From Acridotheres tristis (taxonomy: Eukaryota; Chordata; Aves; Passeriformes; Sturnidae): a stretch of DNA of 64,000 bases. The stretch covers positions 14,513,501 to 14,577,500 of the forward strand of contig CM072892.1 in NCBI GenBank assembly GCA_037013685.1. The letters are read 5' to 3'. Within the stretch, counting starts at the first letter, position 1, and every line of letters begins with the position of its first letter. Positions 34,119 through 45,215 of this stretch are shown here, one piece after another. Position numbers and translations under genes: made by a program. Under the pieces are notes generated by a model. The model was not told the DNA's origin. It saw nothing but the letters and a program-made list of their open reading frames with translations, and made no database searches.

Positions 34119-35849
34119 TGCAGTGTGGTGTTACCAAGACAGAGCCTTTGAGCCTTCAGCTCAACTTCCTCACCAGCCAGAGCTGCACCACGAGGAGGTT
34201 CTTCCCTGCCCGTGACCCACTGCCTGAGGGCTGGAGCTGCAGGCTGGGGCTGGCCCTACAGTGATGTTGGATTGCCAGTGATGGTTAGGGCAAGAATGCC
34301 CCGAATTGTGCTAAGTTCTGCCACAGCTGCCTGTGCACCTCCCTCACCTGCAACTGTGATCGTGCTTTTTATACGATGCTCCCGAGATTTGGGTGTAATT
34401 TTCTCTGCTCCCCATCCCCAGCCATCTCTCTCGACTGTCAGTGTTTATAATGGCTGTGCACAATGTGCACAATTCCCCTAACCCCCACTCCACCCCAGAG
34501 GCAGCTGTATTTCCACAGTGGATGAAGCAATTCCTGTATGTATGCTTTTAATGTGCTTTGGGACCCTTTGGGAGAGAAGGTGCAATTGTACAAGAACAAG
34601 ATATTATTAAAACAGGAATCTGTGTAATAGGTGATAAATTTTGATACTGTATGTTTAATATAATATGACGGTTGTAAATCCAGTGAATTACCATAGGTAT
34701 TTGCTGTGCTGTGTGTTTATGAATTGTTTGGGCAGGTGTTTTTCAAGTCCCAGTTTTTCACACAAAACGTGAGTTATAGGACAGTTTAATAATATTCCAT
34801 ACTAGGCTCCAATATGCTACAATTAGCTGCAGAAATGTTATCACTTGATGGTTGAGCTTGGTTGCTGACTAAGTTCATGTATAAGAAGGTAAATGAAAAA
34901 AGCAGCAGAGACCTGCACAAGTAAACTTTTACATGTGCCTTTGATCTCTTACAAGCAAATATCTTTTAAAGCTGCAGAAATCAATATTTTCAGTATTGTT
35001 CGACCTGTATTTTACATGTGCTTCCACATAAGTTAGAAGCAGACTATTTTGATTGCAATAATGAAATAGTTCTCTAAAAGTTTATATTCAATAGTTAAAC
35101 TATTTATATTTATTGATGTGAAGGGATATCTGTACTGCACATGTTATTTGAATCAAACCTTGTAGTATAGCTTTTAAATCAGATCCAAAATAATGTAATT
35201 CGGGATTACATACAGTCAGAATTTCTTATTTTTATTTTTTACTGACTTCAACATAAAAAGACTCATAAGAACTTGAAAAAATTTTTCCAGTCTCTGAAGA
35301 AGAGAGAAGTGCTCTATTTCACTCTTCCATCTGCTTTTATACCATGAGCTAAATCTCAGCCTGAGTTGATGTTATGCCAAGCAGCACAGTATTAATCTGT
35401 TGAGAGGTAGGGTTGAGGAGAGCTTTAGAGACTGAAGAACATCATCTCTATCACGACAGGATTTTGAGTGTAAACCAGGCTGTCATTAGTTTTATGAAAG
35501 CCTTTTGCTGGTGTTCTTTGGTGTGTGGAGTCCTTTGCTTGCTAAGTAGGTGTTTTCAGCTCCAGAGGGGTTGATGTGACTTACACACCTCCGTAGCCAT
35601 TGCTGGCACCTTCCAGATGAGTGAAGCTCATGGCTGAGTTTCAGGGATTCTGTGGTCCTACTGCTGCAGCTGATGTCCAAGTGGCTGAAAATCCTGGTCA
35701 TCACTCTCTCCAAGTCCCATCCCACCATGGCTCATGCCCTCCTCAGCCCAGGAGCCGAGCACCACTGCAATCAGGCCCGTGGCTGAGTGTCACTGGATCT
35801 CACTAGCATGATGCTACAAGCTGGTAGCTCGGATGGAGTCTTACTCAAA
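34119..35849. other. Intergenic sequence, nothing recognised
   Basis: Somewhat G+C-rich at 34120-34500 and 35560-35800, AT-rich between. No gene or repeat was recognised. Confidence 0.5.
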
Positions 35850-37290
35850 CATTTTCTTTCCCCTTGACTGGCGTAAGGAAGGCGCCTGCAGCCCACCCCT
35901 CCCCACACCGTGCCTTGTGTATGTGTAAAAGCTGCCCTTGGCCCCAGATGATATGTTTGCATTTCATAATTGATGCTGAACTCAACTTGAGGCAGATACG
36001 AAAGGACGATTTTTTAAACAGATGTTGCAGGTCACTTGTAAGTTATTTGTCAAATAAGTTTCAGAGCACAAGCCGCTGCTTTTGCCATTGTAACCAAAGG
36101 CGTCTGCTGTTCAGCAGCAGTAATTACAAAGCCAGGGCAACGCAGGGAAAATTCATCTTATTTAAAAGTGTTTTAGTGTCACCAAACGGCTTGCTATGCC
36201 ATTAGGCGAGTTTTGCTAGACACATTCAAGTTGAGGATTTTAATTTGTTTGAAGTATTCTCTAAAACAGAATTATGTTGGAGTTTACATAAAATGAGAGA
36301 ATGACATGAAAAGTTTTAACTTAAGCAGCAAAATATAAAGGCTAATCTTATTTAAAAGTAATATGTGTGTCTTGATTGAGTGCCCAGATACACTCAACTG
36401 GGACATTTTAGTGGAATCGGTTCTAAGCTGTTACACTGAGTTATACAGAGTAGGTTTTCCTGAGCTCACATTGCCAGACCTGAAATACTCTTGTGGCTGC
36501 ATTTAATAAAGAAACGAAAGTCTTGGGTAAGGGGATATGATTTTTTATGACAGAAGGAATGCAAATAACTTTTAGTCTCATTGCCTAGACCGGGTTTGGT
36601 CTGATTTGATGGAGTTTAATAATGACTTATAACCTGTGCTGACAATGTGCAGACCCGCACAACGTCATTTAACTCATTTATTCTGCTTGCTGTAAAAACA
36701 AAGAGATGGCAAATAAATATATGGAAAGTTCATTGTTTGTCAGAGGGCCCAAGCCAAAAGTTTTCAGTGACCTTTTAAAATATGGTCCCAGGCTAGTACT
36801 AAAATGTCTGTCACTCAGCGCACACACTTGCACAATTTGGCCTTTTAACCCGTGCATCTTGTTTTTCTCTCTTTCAACTGGTTGTATGAATTTCAAATCA
36901 GCTGCAGCTATTTAAGTTTTTGCATTGGAGGATTACTGTAAATTGCAGTCTGACAATTACAATGTACAGCGCACAGGAGAGTTATTAATGGATAGGCCTA
37001 CTGATGGCCTTTCAGCGCTGACGAGGGCCTGGTGTTCCTCACCCATAATTAGATCCAGTGGTCGGGGTCTGCACGGATGAGGCAGGGAAGGGGGTCGGCT
37101 GGGGAGCGCCGCTTTATCAGAGGAAGATATCAATTGATCAGAGATAGTTACTATCGGCAACGTCTAAATCTCTAATTCACCTTCTTCTTAATGACTTGTA
37201 TTGGCTTAAGAAGCTAAGTCATTTGACAGCACGGAGCTCGGCTGACAAAGCTGTGCAGGTGGTTTTAATAGAGGATTTCTGTTGCTTGAG
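35850..37290. promoter_or_regulatory. Enhancer-like block (candidate conserved non-coding element)
   Basis: About 1.4 kb without open frames of note but dense in developmental transcription-factor motifs. There is a Sox-type CCATTGT near 36085, homeodomain TAATTA at 36121 and 37046, and a bicoid/OTX/GSC-type GGATTA at 36930. Two WGATAR sites lie at 37114 and 37142 beside CAATTGATCA at 37131. Several CpGs (for example in GGAGCGCCGC near 37102 and TATCGGCAACG near 37152) sit in otherwise CpG-poor DNA. No repeat was recognised inside. Conservation itself was not tested. Confidence 0.45.
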
Positions 37291-38690
37291 ATTTCACTAA
37301 AGACGGAGCAACAGTTCAACAGACACAACAGAGGCCAGTAAAAACCCCAGTCTGCTGCTCTGCTCTCTGAGGGTACCAGTGGGGCTCAGGCTGTGCTGAA
37401 CCACCACTCCCATTTACATGGCACTTCTTCCCCTTTGCAGACCTGAACAAGGGCTCTCTCTGAGATTTCAGTACTTATTTTAAGGAATTAATCTTATGTG
37501 GGCATAAATTATATGTGACAAATGAAAACCCTTTGGACGGGGATTTCTTTATTTATTTATCACTGCCCCATGAAAAATGCTTTCCATGACATAATGTTCC
37601 TGGAAAATGAAATATACTTTTAGGACAAAGAGAAAGTCCAATGCCCAGGAAAAAAACAGTAAGCTTTGTAAAAGCTGAAGACAACAGTTTCTTACCATTG
37701 ATAAACTGAATGCAAGCCAAGTGCTTAGATTATACACGGCTTCATGAACCAAAATGTCAGCTTATTAATGAAGTAACCCAAGAAGCAATGGTTTTGTGCT
37801 TAGATTATCACAGTGTAAATCCAATAAGAGATGGGCACCTAACACCCCAAGGCGCTGCTGATCCAGCCCTGCTCCTTTCTAGAAGGATTACAACCACCTG
37901 CTGGGAAGTTTTCCATGCCGTAAAGCTGGTAGCCAAACTGATATTCACAGTATGTCCTAGACACTTTTTATTATTAGTCTTTGGATGATGCATACACATG
38001 GGAAATATAGGTTTGAGTCTGTTAAGGCTCTTTTTGGGGGTAAACATTTGTTTAAAATCTTGTTCCAATCTCTTAACACATATTGAAGTAAAATCTAATT
38101 GAGTAGATCACTGGCATAGGCAGAACTATCTGTTGTTCTTGAGGGAGACCTCAACAGAAAAGCACGTCTGTGGGACTTTACATTGCAGCCTTGAGTGGAA
38201 ACATATTTATCAGCACAAAGCCTGCTATTTTAAGCTCTTCTAGAACTAGCAAAACTGATGGACATTTCTTCTGGTTTCACCACCAGGTTCGTGACCTCAC
38301 TCCCAATACCACTCCACTTCTGGGTTCATGTCACGGTTTCTACTTCTGAGCTGTTTGTACTTCCAATGAACTTGCAGCCCAACTCTGCAAGCTATGGCTT
38401 TGCAGCTCCTAGGTTGAGGATTGCTGGCCTGAAATGTTAAAAATAAATACACTATGCACCTGTAGAGTGTTGTTATGTCAAGATCTCTAAGTGCTTTCAA
38501 AATTTGGTAATTATGGTTTATAAAGCTCTGAGTGTTCTATCAGAGGAGAAAACAAAGGCAGGGGAAAATAAGTAACTCTCCCAAAAGCAATAAATTGCTA
38601 AATGGTTCGTTAAGTGATTTGCCCAGCTAAGTTTATAGGCTGAGCTAGAGTATGGATTTATATCCTGATCCTTTAGTGCTGATGGTCAAA
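37291..38690. other. Intergenic sequence, nothing certain
   Basis: 37700-37830 (with TTATTAATGAAG and a repeated TGTGCTTAGATTAT-like phrase) resembles the preceding enhancer-like block in texture. No gene or repeat was recognised. Confidence 0.45.
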
Positions 38691-39433
38691 GTCACAGAAT
38701 CACAAAATTATTTAGGTTGGAAAAGATCATCAATCTTGGACTGATCACCTCCTTGTCAATTAGACCACAGCACTAAGTGCCATGTCCGGTCATTCCTTGA
38801 ACACCTCCAGGGATGGCGATTCCACCACTTCCTGGGCAGCCTAATACACAACTCCTTCAGAGAACAAATTCTTCCTGATATCTAAGCCTCCTATGGCACA
38901 GCTTGAGACAATGTCCTCTTGTCCTGTCACTTGCTGTCTGGGAGAAGACACCAATCCTCACCTGGCTAGAAGCTCTTTTTATGTAGTTGTATAAAGCAGT
39001 AAGGTCATTTCCGAACCTCCTTTCCTCCAGACTAAACACCCCCAGCTACCTCAGCTGCTTCTCATCAGAGCTGTGCTCCAGACCCTTCCCCAGCTCTGTT
39101 GCCTTTCTCTGGACTTGCTCCAGACCCTCAATATCTTCTTTGTCATGAGGAACCCAGAACTGAACACAGGATTTGAGGTGTTGCCTCACCAGTGCTGAGT
39201 ACAGGGGGACAATCCCTGCCCTGATCCTGCTGGCCACACCATTGCTGACACAGGCCAGGATGCCATTGGCCTTCTTGGCCACCTGGGCACAGCTGGCTCA
39301 TGTTCAGCTGCTGCCAACAGCACTCCCAGGTCCTCTTTTGCTGGGCAGCTTTCCAGACACTTTGCCCCCAGCAGCACTGCCTGGGGTGGTTGTGGCCAAA
39401 TTTTGAACCTCAAACTGTTGGCCTCAGTTGATC
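38691..39433 (-). mobile_element. CR1 LINE 3' part with reverse-transcriptase C-terminal relic, minus strand
   Basis: Starts with GTCACAGAATCACAAAATTA, the complement of a CR1 terminus, and runs about 740 bp. On the minus strand 39282-39046 reads like the end of CR1 ORF2 ([18 protein letters not shown], then [19 protein letters not shown]). A second frame at 39039-38857 continues it (FSLEERRFGNDLTALYNYIK), so a frameshift separates the two. Confidence 0.92.
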
Positions 39434-40470
39434 CATCAGACCCATTGGCTTCAGTGTACTCAGGAGCTCACCAACATTTTATTTTGCTTTGTGTAAGCAT
39501 GGTACCCAGAAGCCCAAGTCACAGATAATTATCACACAATTATAAACTTATGTCATTAAAATAATAGCTGTCATTTTGGAGCTGACTGACCAAGATAGCT
39601 GGGCTGTCAATGTCATCCTGAATTTAACGTGGACATACCAGAAGAAAGCTAACTGAAGAATGGTGCTGTAGTGGAGGGCTGCCTTCTGTACAGTGAAGCA
39701 AAACAAAAGCATGGTGATAGCACTTGTCTTCAAGCCAAAATGTTCCTGTTCTGCCATGAACAATGAGGGGTGCCCATGAAGTACTTTTTGGGACAGGTGT
39801 GTAAGGGAGCTGTTATAAAAAATTGTTTTATTTTAGAATTGCCTGTCCTTATGCCCTTTGACTTCTACTTTTTGTGTTTGAAGTTACATGGTGAAGGGAA
39901 GGTTTCTTCACTCATTTTTAGAGTAATCCCCACAGTGAAAAGCTATTACTGACATCCTTGGATGCTATCATTTAGTTGCAAACTACTGGCAAGGGTGAGG
40001 GCAATAAGCAGCATGGTTCCTCAAGAGCCCAGCACATCACAGGAAGGTGTTTTCCTCCTGTCATGTGCCTTTTGTCATCTGCCAGGTACTGGTGCTAGGG
40101 CAGGCCTGTGCTTTCACCACATTGTCTACCACTACCTGTCAAATAGACAAAAGTCAAACTTCTCACTGAAGAAGAGTTTAGTACTAAGAATCAAGCACTT
40201 CTTGCTGTAAGTCTGTCCTTTTTTTTTTTTTTATTTTTATTCAAGTGAGGATGGAATATTTCAATTTATTTTGATTTACCATGTTGAGGGACTTGGTGAA
40301 AGAATTGTTTGGGAGGCAAAAAGCAAACCTTGATGACTCAGACCTTAAAGGTGACAGTTTTGGCATGTTTTGAGGGCTTGAAGCAGGGGAGCCACGTTCT
40401 TTGCTCATGTTAAAAGAGCCTCTGCTGACTCTGTCAAGCTCTGTTCATTTATGCAGAGAAGATAGGGCCC
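39434..40470. other. Intergenic sequence with a possible mariner relic
   Basis: Apart from the possible transposase fragment at 39780-39960 and a T run at 40219-40232, no feature was recognised. Confidence 0.45.
39780..39960 (+). mobile_element. Possible mariner-type transposase relic
   Basis: The + frame near 39845-39930 reads MPFDFYFLCLKLHGEGKVSS. This resembles the SPDLAPCDFFLFP.LK..L.GKRF region around the third catalytic Asp of mariner transposases, which would be the D in PFD. Only about 60 codons can be followed and no terminal inverted repeats were identified. Confidence 0.3.
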
Positions 40471-40512
40471 AGTGGTTTGTTCTGTAATGGCTTCCATAAG
40501 CGACATCTCGGC

Positions 40513-40540
40513 TCACACCCAGTATTCTGTGTGGTGTGAA
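40513..40540. promoter_or_regulatory. Inverted pair of T-box half-sites
   Basis: TCACACC (40513-40519) and its exact complement GGTGTGA (40533-40539) face each other across 13 bases, followed by TAATT. This is the arrangement of T-box (Brachyury/Eomes-type) half-sites, with a wider spacer than the ideal palindrome. The sequence up to about 40575 (GCAATCTGTTAGCAATTTCG) is not repeat-like. Confidence 0.35.
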
Positions 40541-40995
40541 TAATTGCAATCTGTTAGCAATTTCGAGCAAGCCTGTTAGCACCATGAGCTGATCAGCTGA
40601 GCTTTGCAGAGATGTTGCTGAGCTGTTCTGTCTCTCACACTTTGCTCTGGCAGCTCATCTCTTCCTACAGGGCAGTGTAATGTGGAAGCTGCTGGTATTG
40701 GGTAACTCTTCCCCCTTTTCCTTCCCAGTCATGATTGCACCCCACCATGTATCACCTCAATTCAAACATGCCTGTTCTGTGCAATGGCTTTGGAGGTAGT
40801 TGCTCTTTTTTTTCATGGCAATTAGCTGTTGACATTGTGATAAGCTGGTCACAAGAGGGTACATGATTGGTGACCTAATTCTACCCCAGTGCCCATGAAC
40901 CACGATCAAAATATGATTTTCTCTGTGCATTGGAACTTGTGTCTATACCTCATGCCTCTTCCCCAAGTAAAAATATTCACTAATTCAATCTTTAG

Positions 40996-41035
40996 TACAT
41001 ATATATATCTGTATATATATACATATATACATACG
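40996..41035. repeat. TA-rich dinucleotide repeat
   Basis: An interrupted (TA)n with occasional C or G, about 40 bp. Confidence 0.85.
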
Positions 41036-43404
41036 CATTGGAAGTGGGTGTGTACGTGACTTGTTCATCTAAGACTTGCATGTCAAACATCTGATGACAA
41101 AGCAAAGAAAATCACCAGCTCTCCAGCTTCTGAAGTAAAGCACTGCTGCAAAAAGTATTATAATGAATAACTGACTTCTGTCTTAGTCGTGCCTTCATCT
41201 TTTTATTCCTTTTTAAAATAAAGTCTATTTTGACTGTTTTGCTATGCTGTTAACAGACGGATACACTCAAAATGTTGGCAGTTATGTTCAAGACTGGATT
41301 AATATAGGCTTGTTATTTTACTAGCATATCCAAAGGCAAATATTCCTACTGGACTCCACCCTTCAGCTGTGAAGCAGATTGTAAATCAGTCCCTTTTTTG
41401 TTGTTTTTAAAGTAGTTTAGGGGCTTTAAAATGGTATTTAACATTATTACAGTCTGCTTGAATATTGTACAATTTCTAACTATTTCTTCTTTTTATATCC
41501 ACTTTCCTGCCACTCAGAAGCTTCTAAAGAAAACAGTGCAGTCACTGCTAATGCCAAGGTGTAGCAGAAGTGCTTATATTGTTCTTGATGACTGTTCTCT
41601 CCCAAGTATTTAGGTGCTATGATTTTTGGCTTGCTAGGAAAACCAAACATTTACAGAGACAAAGAATGAAGGCCAGGTTTTCAGATTCTGTCTTTGAGGC
41701 TGGAGTGGGGACATTTGTCATTGCGCCATTACTTAGGAAAGCTCCAGCAGGGCCAGGGCCAGTGGTCCTTGTCCCTTTGCTGCCATCCTTAATGTATCAC
41801 TAAGACTATGGGAAAAAATATATTCTGCATCTGGAAATATGGAAGTAAAAGGCTATTGAATCAGGAGCCAGCAGTTCTCATGCTAGCACACATCAGACAC
41901 ATCCATCAAGCACTCCATAACCTGTGAAAATTATATCCTAAAATATCCCTTTTCATGTGTTTCTAGTTTGAAATTTTGGTCTCTGGGTTTATCTATCCTC
42001 TTTCCTCAAAGTCAGAGCAATGTAACCTAGGGTACATTGGAGGAAACTGTTTTTTGAGCTGATCTTAGATTCTTGACTGATTCTAAAAATAGAGCCTGCC
42101 TATCCATTAAGATAAGATTGAAACTCTGGTGACGTTAAGCACAGTTATAGCTTTGGTGTTCTGGTCTGCAAAAAAATGCCCATCCTGTCTAGCAGGGCTA
42201 TTGTGTTGGTCTGGTCTCTCAGACCTGGGTGAGAGGTTCCAGGCTATCAGATGTCACCTCCCACCATGTCCCAGCAGCTACTGTCCCCAGAGGGAGAGAA
42301 CAAGCCAACATATGATGTTCCAGAGCTCTTGTGATAAAGCTTGAGTACCCTGGAAAGCAAATCTGCTTCTTACTCTCCTCATTCTCTTCTGATTTCATGT
42401 CCCTGAACTCTCTTGTGCTGCTTGTTTTCCTTTTCTTTGCAAGGCTCCCCTTATCTAGACTCCTGCTGGATCTCATGTTCCAGTTCACATCCTGCCCCTG
42501 TGTGAGAGGGCACATGGGATCAGTGCAGCCTGTGCTGGGAGCACTCAGCCTCACTGACGGGCCAGCATCTGTGCACAACATGCTGTGTAAACCCTAGGCT
42601 GCTGACTGTGTCGGTAGCATGTTTAGAGTTTCCCAAATGAAAGGACTAAAAGGTGAAAAAGATTATAATTTTTCAATCCCTGTAATCTAATCACTGCGTA
42701 GATTGACATCCAACCTTGCTTTCCTGCCCTCCCAGCACTGTGTTCCTGCCCCTGCCACCCCAGCAGCAGGGTTTGCAGCCTGCACACCGAGCTGGGCAAG
42801 GGAACTGTTCTCATCACAGCCTGTCTTTAGGTATTTTTCTGGTTTAAGGTCATGTTAGCTTTAAGCTGGATCAGGCTCCTCATCTGACCTACTGCATAAT
42901 TTCAGGAGCACTGGCATCAATAAGAGAGAGAAGTCAGGGCTGCTGGAGGCAGGGGAAGCATGAGCTGACAGCAATCTCCCCTGCCTTTGGTTATGAGCTT
43001 CTGTGAGATCTCCAGCCATGTGTTCCCAACCCATGTCTCCCATCACACCAGCCATGGAAGTGTCACCAGGACCAGCTGCTGCCCTGGTGCTCAGGTTGCT
43101 CAGTGAGCTGATGTGTCTGTACAGAGCCCTGTGGCCCCAGCACAAGGAACTCATTGGAAATGGTTGACAGGTGAGAGAGACCTGGGCCATTTGTTTCAGG
43201 TTGACAGTGGGTCAGAATAGGTGTGGTGTGAAACTGGACCTGCACGAAGGCACGAATCAAATCACCAGCTCAGCATCCTCATGTCAGACACAAGAGAGCA
43301 TTTAGCAATTTACCTTGAGGCTGGGACAGAAGCAATTTACTTAATAGTTCTGCAGGTATCAGTCTGTTTGCTGTGGCTCGCTCCCTGCTCCCCATCCACT
43401 GAGC

Positions 43405-43429
43405 TCACACACACACAAACACACACACA
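43405..43429. repeat. CA dinucleotide repeat
   Basis: About 12 CA units interrupted by one extra A pair. Confidence 0.9.
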
Positions 43430-43764
43430 ATGATTTCTTTGTTGGACTGGAAAAATGCTCCACGGGGAGCTGCACATCCCAGAATGCAGCTCTGCTTGTG
43501 TCTAGAGCTGTGATGGATCACTGTGGGGAACCTTAAATCTCTGCAGCGCTCAGATCTCTATCAAAAATCAGGGCAGCTGGAGTATGCTCCATTTAATGTA
43601 AACTGCATGTATAGCTGGATTCCTTACCACCTTGTCAGTGCCAACCCCAGCTGCCAAGGCCGAGAGCCCCTGAGTTAACTGAAACCAAAGGGAGGTGAGC
43701 ATTTTCTTTGACTTGGATGCAGATATTTTAAAGGGAACATGGGAAGTAATTAACACATAATTAA

Positions 43765-43850
43765 CCTGTGGAACTTTCTGCCAGGAAGTATTACTGAGGC
43801 CAACCACTCTGCAGGGTTAGGAATTTATACGAATAATAAGAGGTCCAAAG
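43765..43850 (+). repeat. Ancient CR1-like LINE tail, plus strand
   Basis: CTGTGGAACTTTCTGCCAGG, then GAGGCCAAC and GGGTTAGGAATT. This follows the order of the old CR1/L3-type 3' coding end (WNSLP-type stretch, 'gaggccaaa', 'ggattcaaaaa'). Highly diverged. Confidence 0.45.
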
Positions 43851-45139
43851 TGGAAAAGGTATCAACCTTCAAAGTAGGGAGGACATCATTAAACAGAGTT
43901 AAGGAGATGGTTTTCTAATGAATAAATTATTTTCTAGTGGTCTATTGTGGGATGTCTCTCACATTCCTGTGAACTCTCTGGGAATAACTACTGATGAAGA
44001 CAGTAGACCACTGGTCTGGTCCATTCTGTCAAGCACATTTCCTATTAAATATACAGTATTCCAGATGTACTCTAGAGCTATTAAAGCAGCACTCACCTTG
44101 GTTCTTTCTGTGCTCTGGAAAATAACTGCTTGTTCAAACAGTATAAAAAACAATATCTTATTGTATCCCGGATCTGTCACTTTTGTAGATTGCCATTATA
44201 TGAATGGTTCATTGTCACTTCGTCTCACTGCTCATTAGAAATGAAAACATTATAGGGAAAAAGCCAGTCTTGTTTGGGGGATGAGCTACATACAACTGTC
44301 AGAACAGATCAGACTGGAAGACTACCCTGCCCAGGAGGAACCTGTGCAGTTGTCTGTAGGCGTCTGAGGAAAGAACACACGCAGTGGAGTTAGTGAAGAG
44401 TTATTCTTCCTGGTAAACCATCTAATTGTGGGGCTTCATACCTTGTGGATTCCTAGTGGAGCTTCAGGTTATATCCCCACCACAGGGATTAATACACACT
44501 TTTAAAATTTTCATTCCTTCTTGAATACTTGTTATATTTTGGCCATCACTATATGCTCTAGCAGTGTTATCCCATGGTGTCTCACCTTCTGAGTAAGAAG
44601 GTGCCTCCTCTTGGTTTTTGCTATCTACTTTCTCTGTAGCATTTGTGACTTTACACACTTCTATCTGCTCATCTTTGCCACCTCAATGAACTTAAGTAAT
44701 TTCAAAGTACCTTTTCCACTGGCTGCTTCCATGTATGGAAGCTCCAAATATCCTTGTCTTTCGTGTTCTCTATGCACTTTTCTCCAATATTTTTTGCCTT
44801 TCCCTTTTGAATTCTGATGCATCCTGCTAAAGACAGGGTAGCCAAAATAGCATCAGGGATTCACAATGTAGGGACCCTGTGCATTTACACAGTGGGACCA
44901 TGAGCACTGTGGTTGTGTTCTTCTGACCCCAAATTCACAATTGCTCTTTAGACTATTGTGAAACTCAGAGCTGATACTTTCAGAGGACAAGCCATAGTGA
45001 GTCCCAGTTCTATTTCCCAAGCAGTTTTTGAGCCTGCTTAAGGAGCATGACTCCAGGAACAACTCCTTGAGACAACTCCTTGTGGGTATTTTCTTTCCAC
45101 TGCACAAATGAAAAATGGTTCTAAATTTTTTGTAAGAAT

Positions 45140-45215
45140 GGAACTATGGCCATTTTGAGTCAGACCAGAAATGCGTTTTTAATACCTTTTATTCCAGCCA
45201 TTTTTTAACCTGCAA
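45140..45215 (+). repeat. Possible old CR1-type repeat fragment
   Basis: Contains CCATTTTGAGTCAGACCAGA, close to the widespread amniote phrase 'ccatattgggtcagaccaaag' found in old LINE-derived repeats. Only about 70 bp can be followed. Confidence 0.3.

Larger units (their letters stand above)
40541..43760. other. Intergenic sequence with two dinucleotide tracts
   Basis: Holds a TA/CA-type tract at 40996-41035 and a CA tract at 43405-43429. No gene was recognised; open frames at 42219-42597 on both strands look like chance. Confidence 0.5.
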
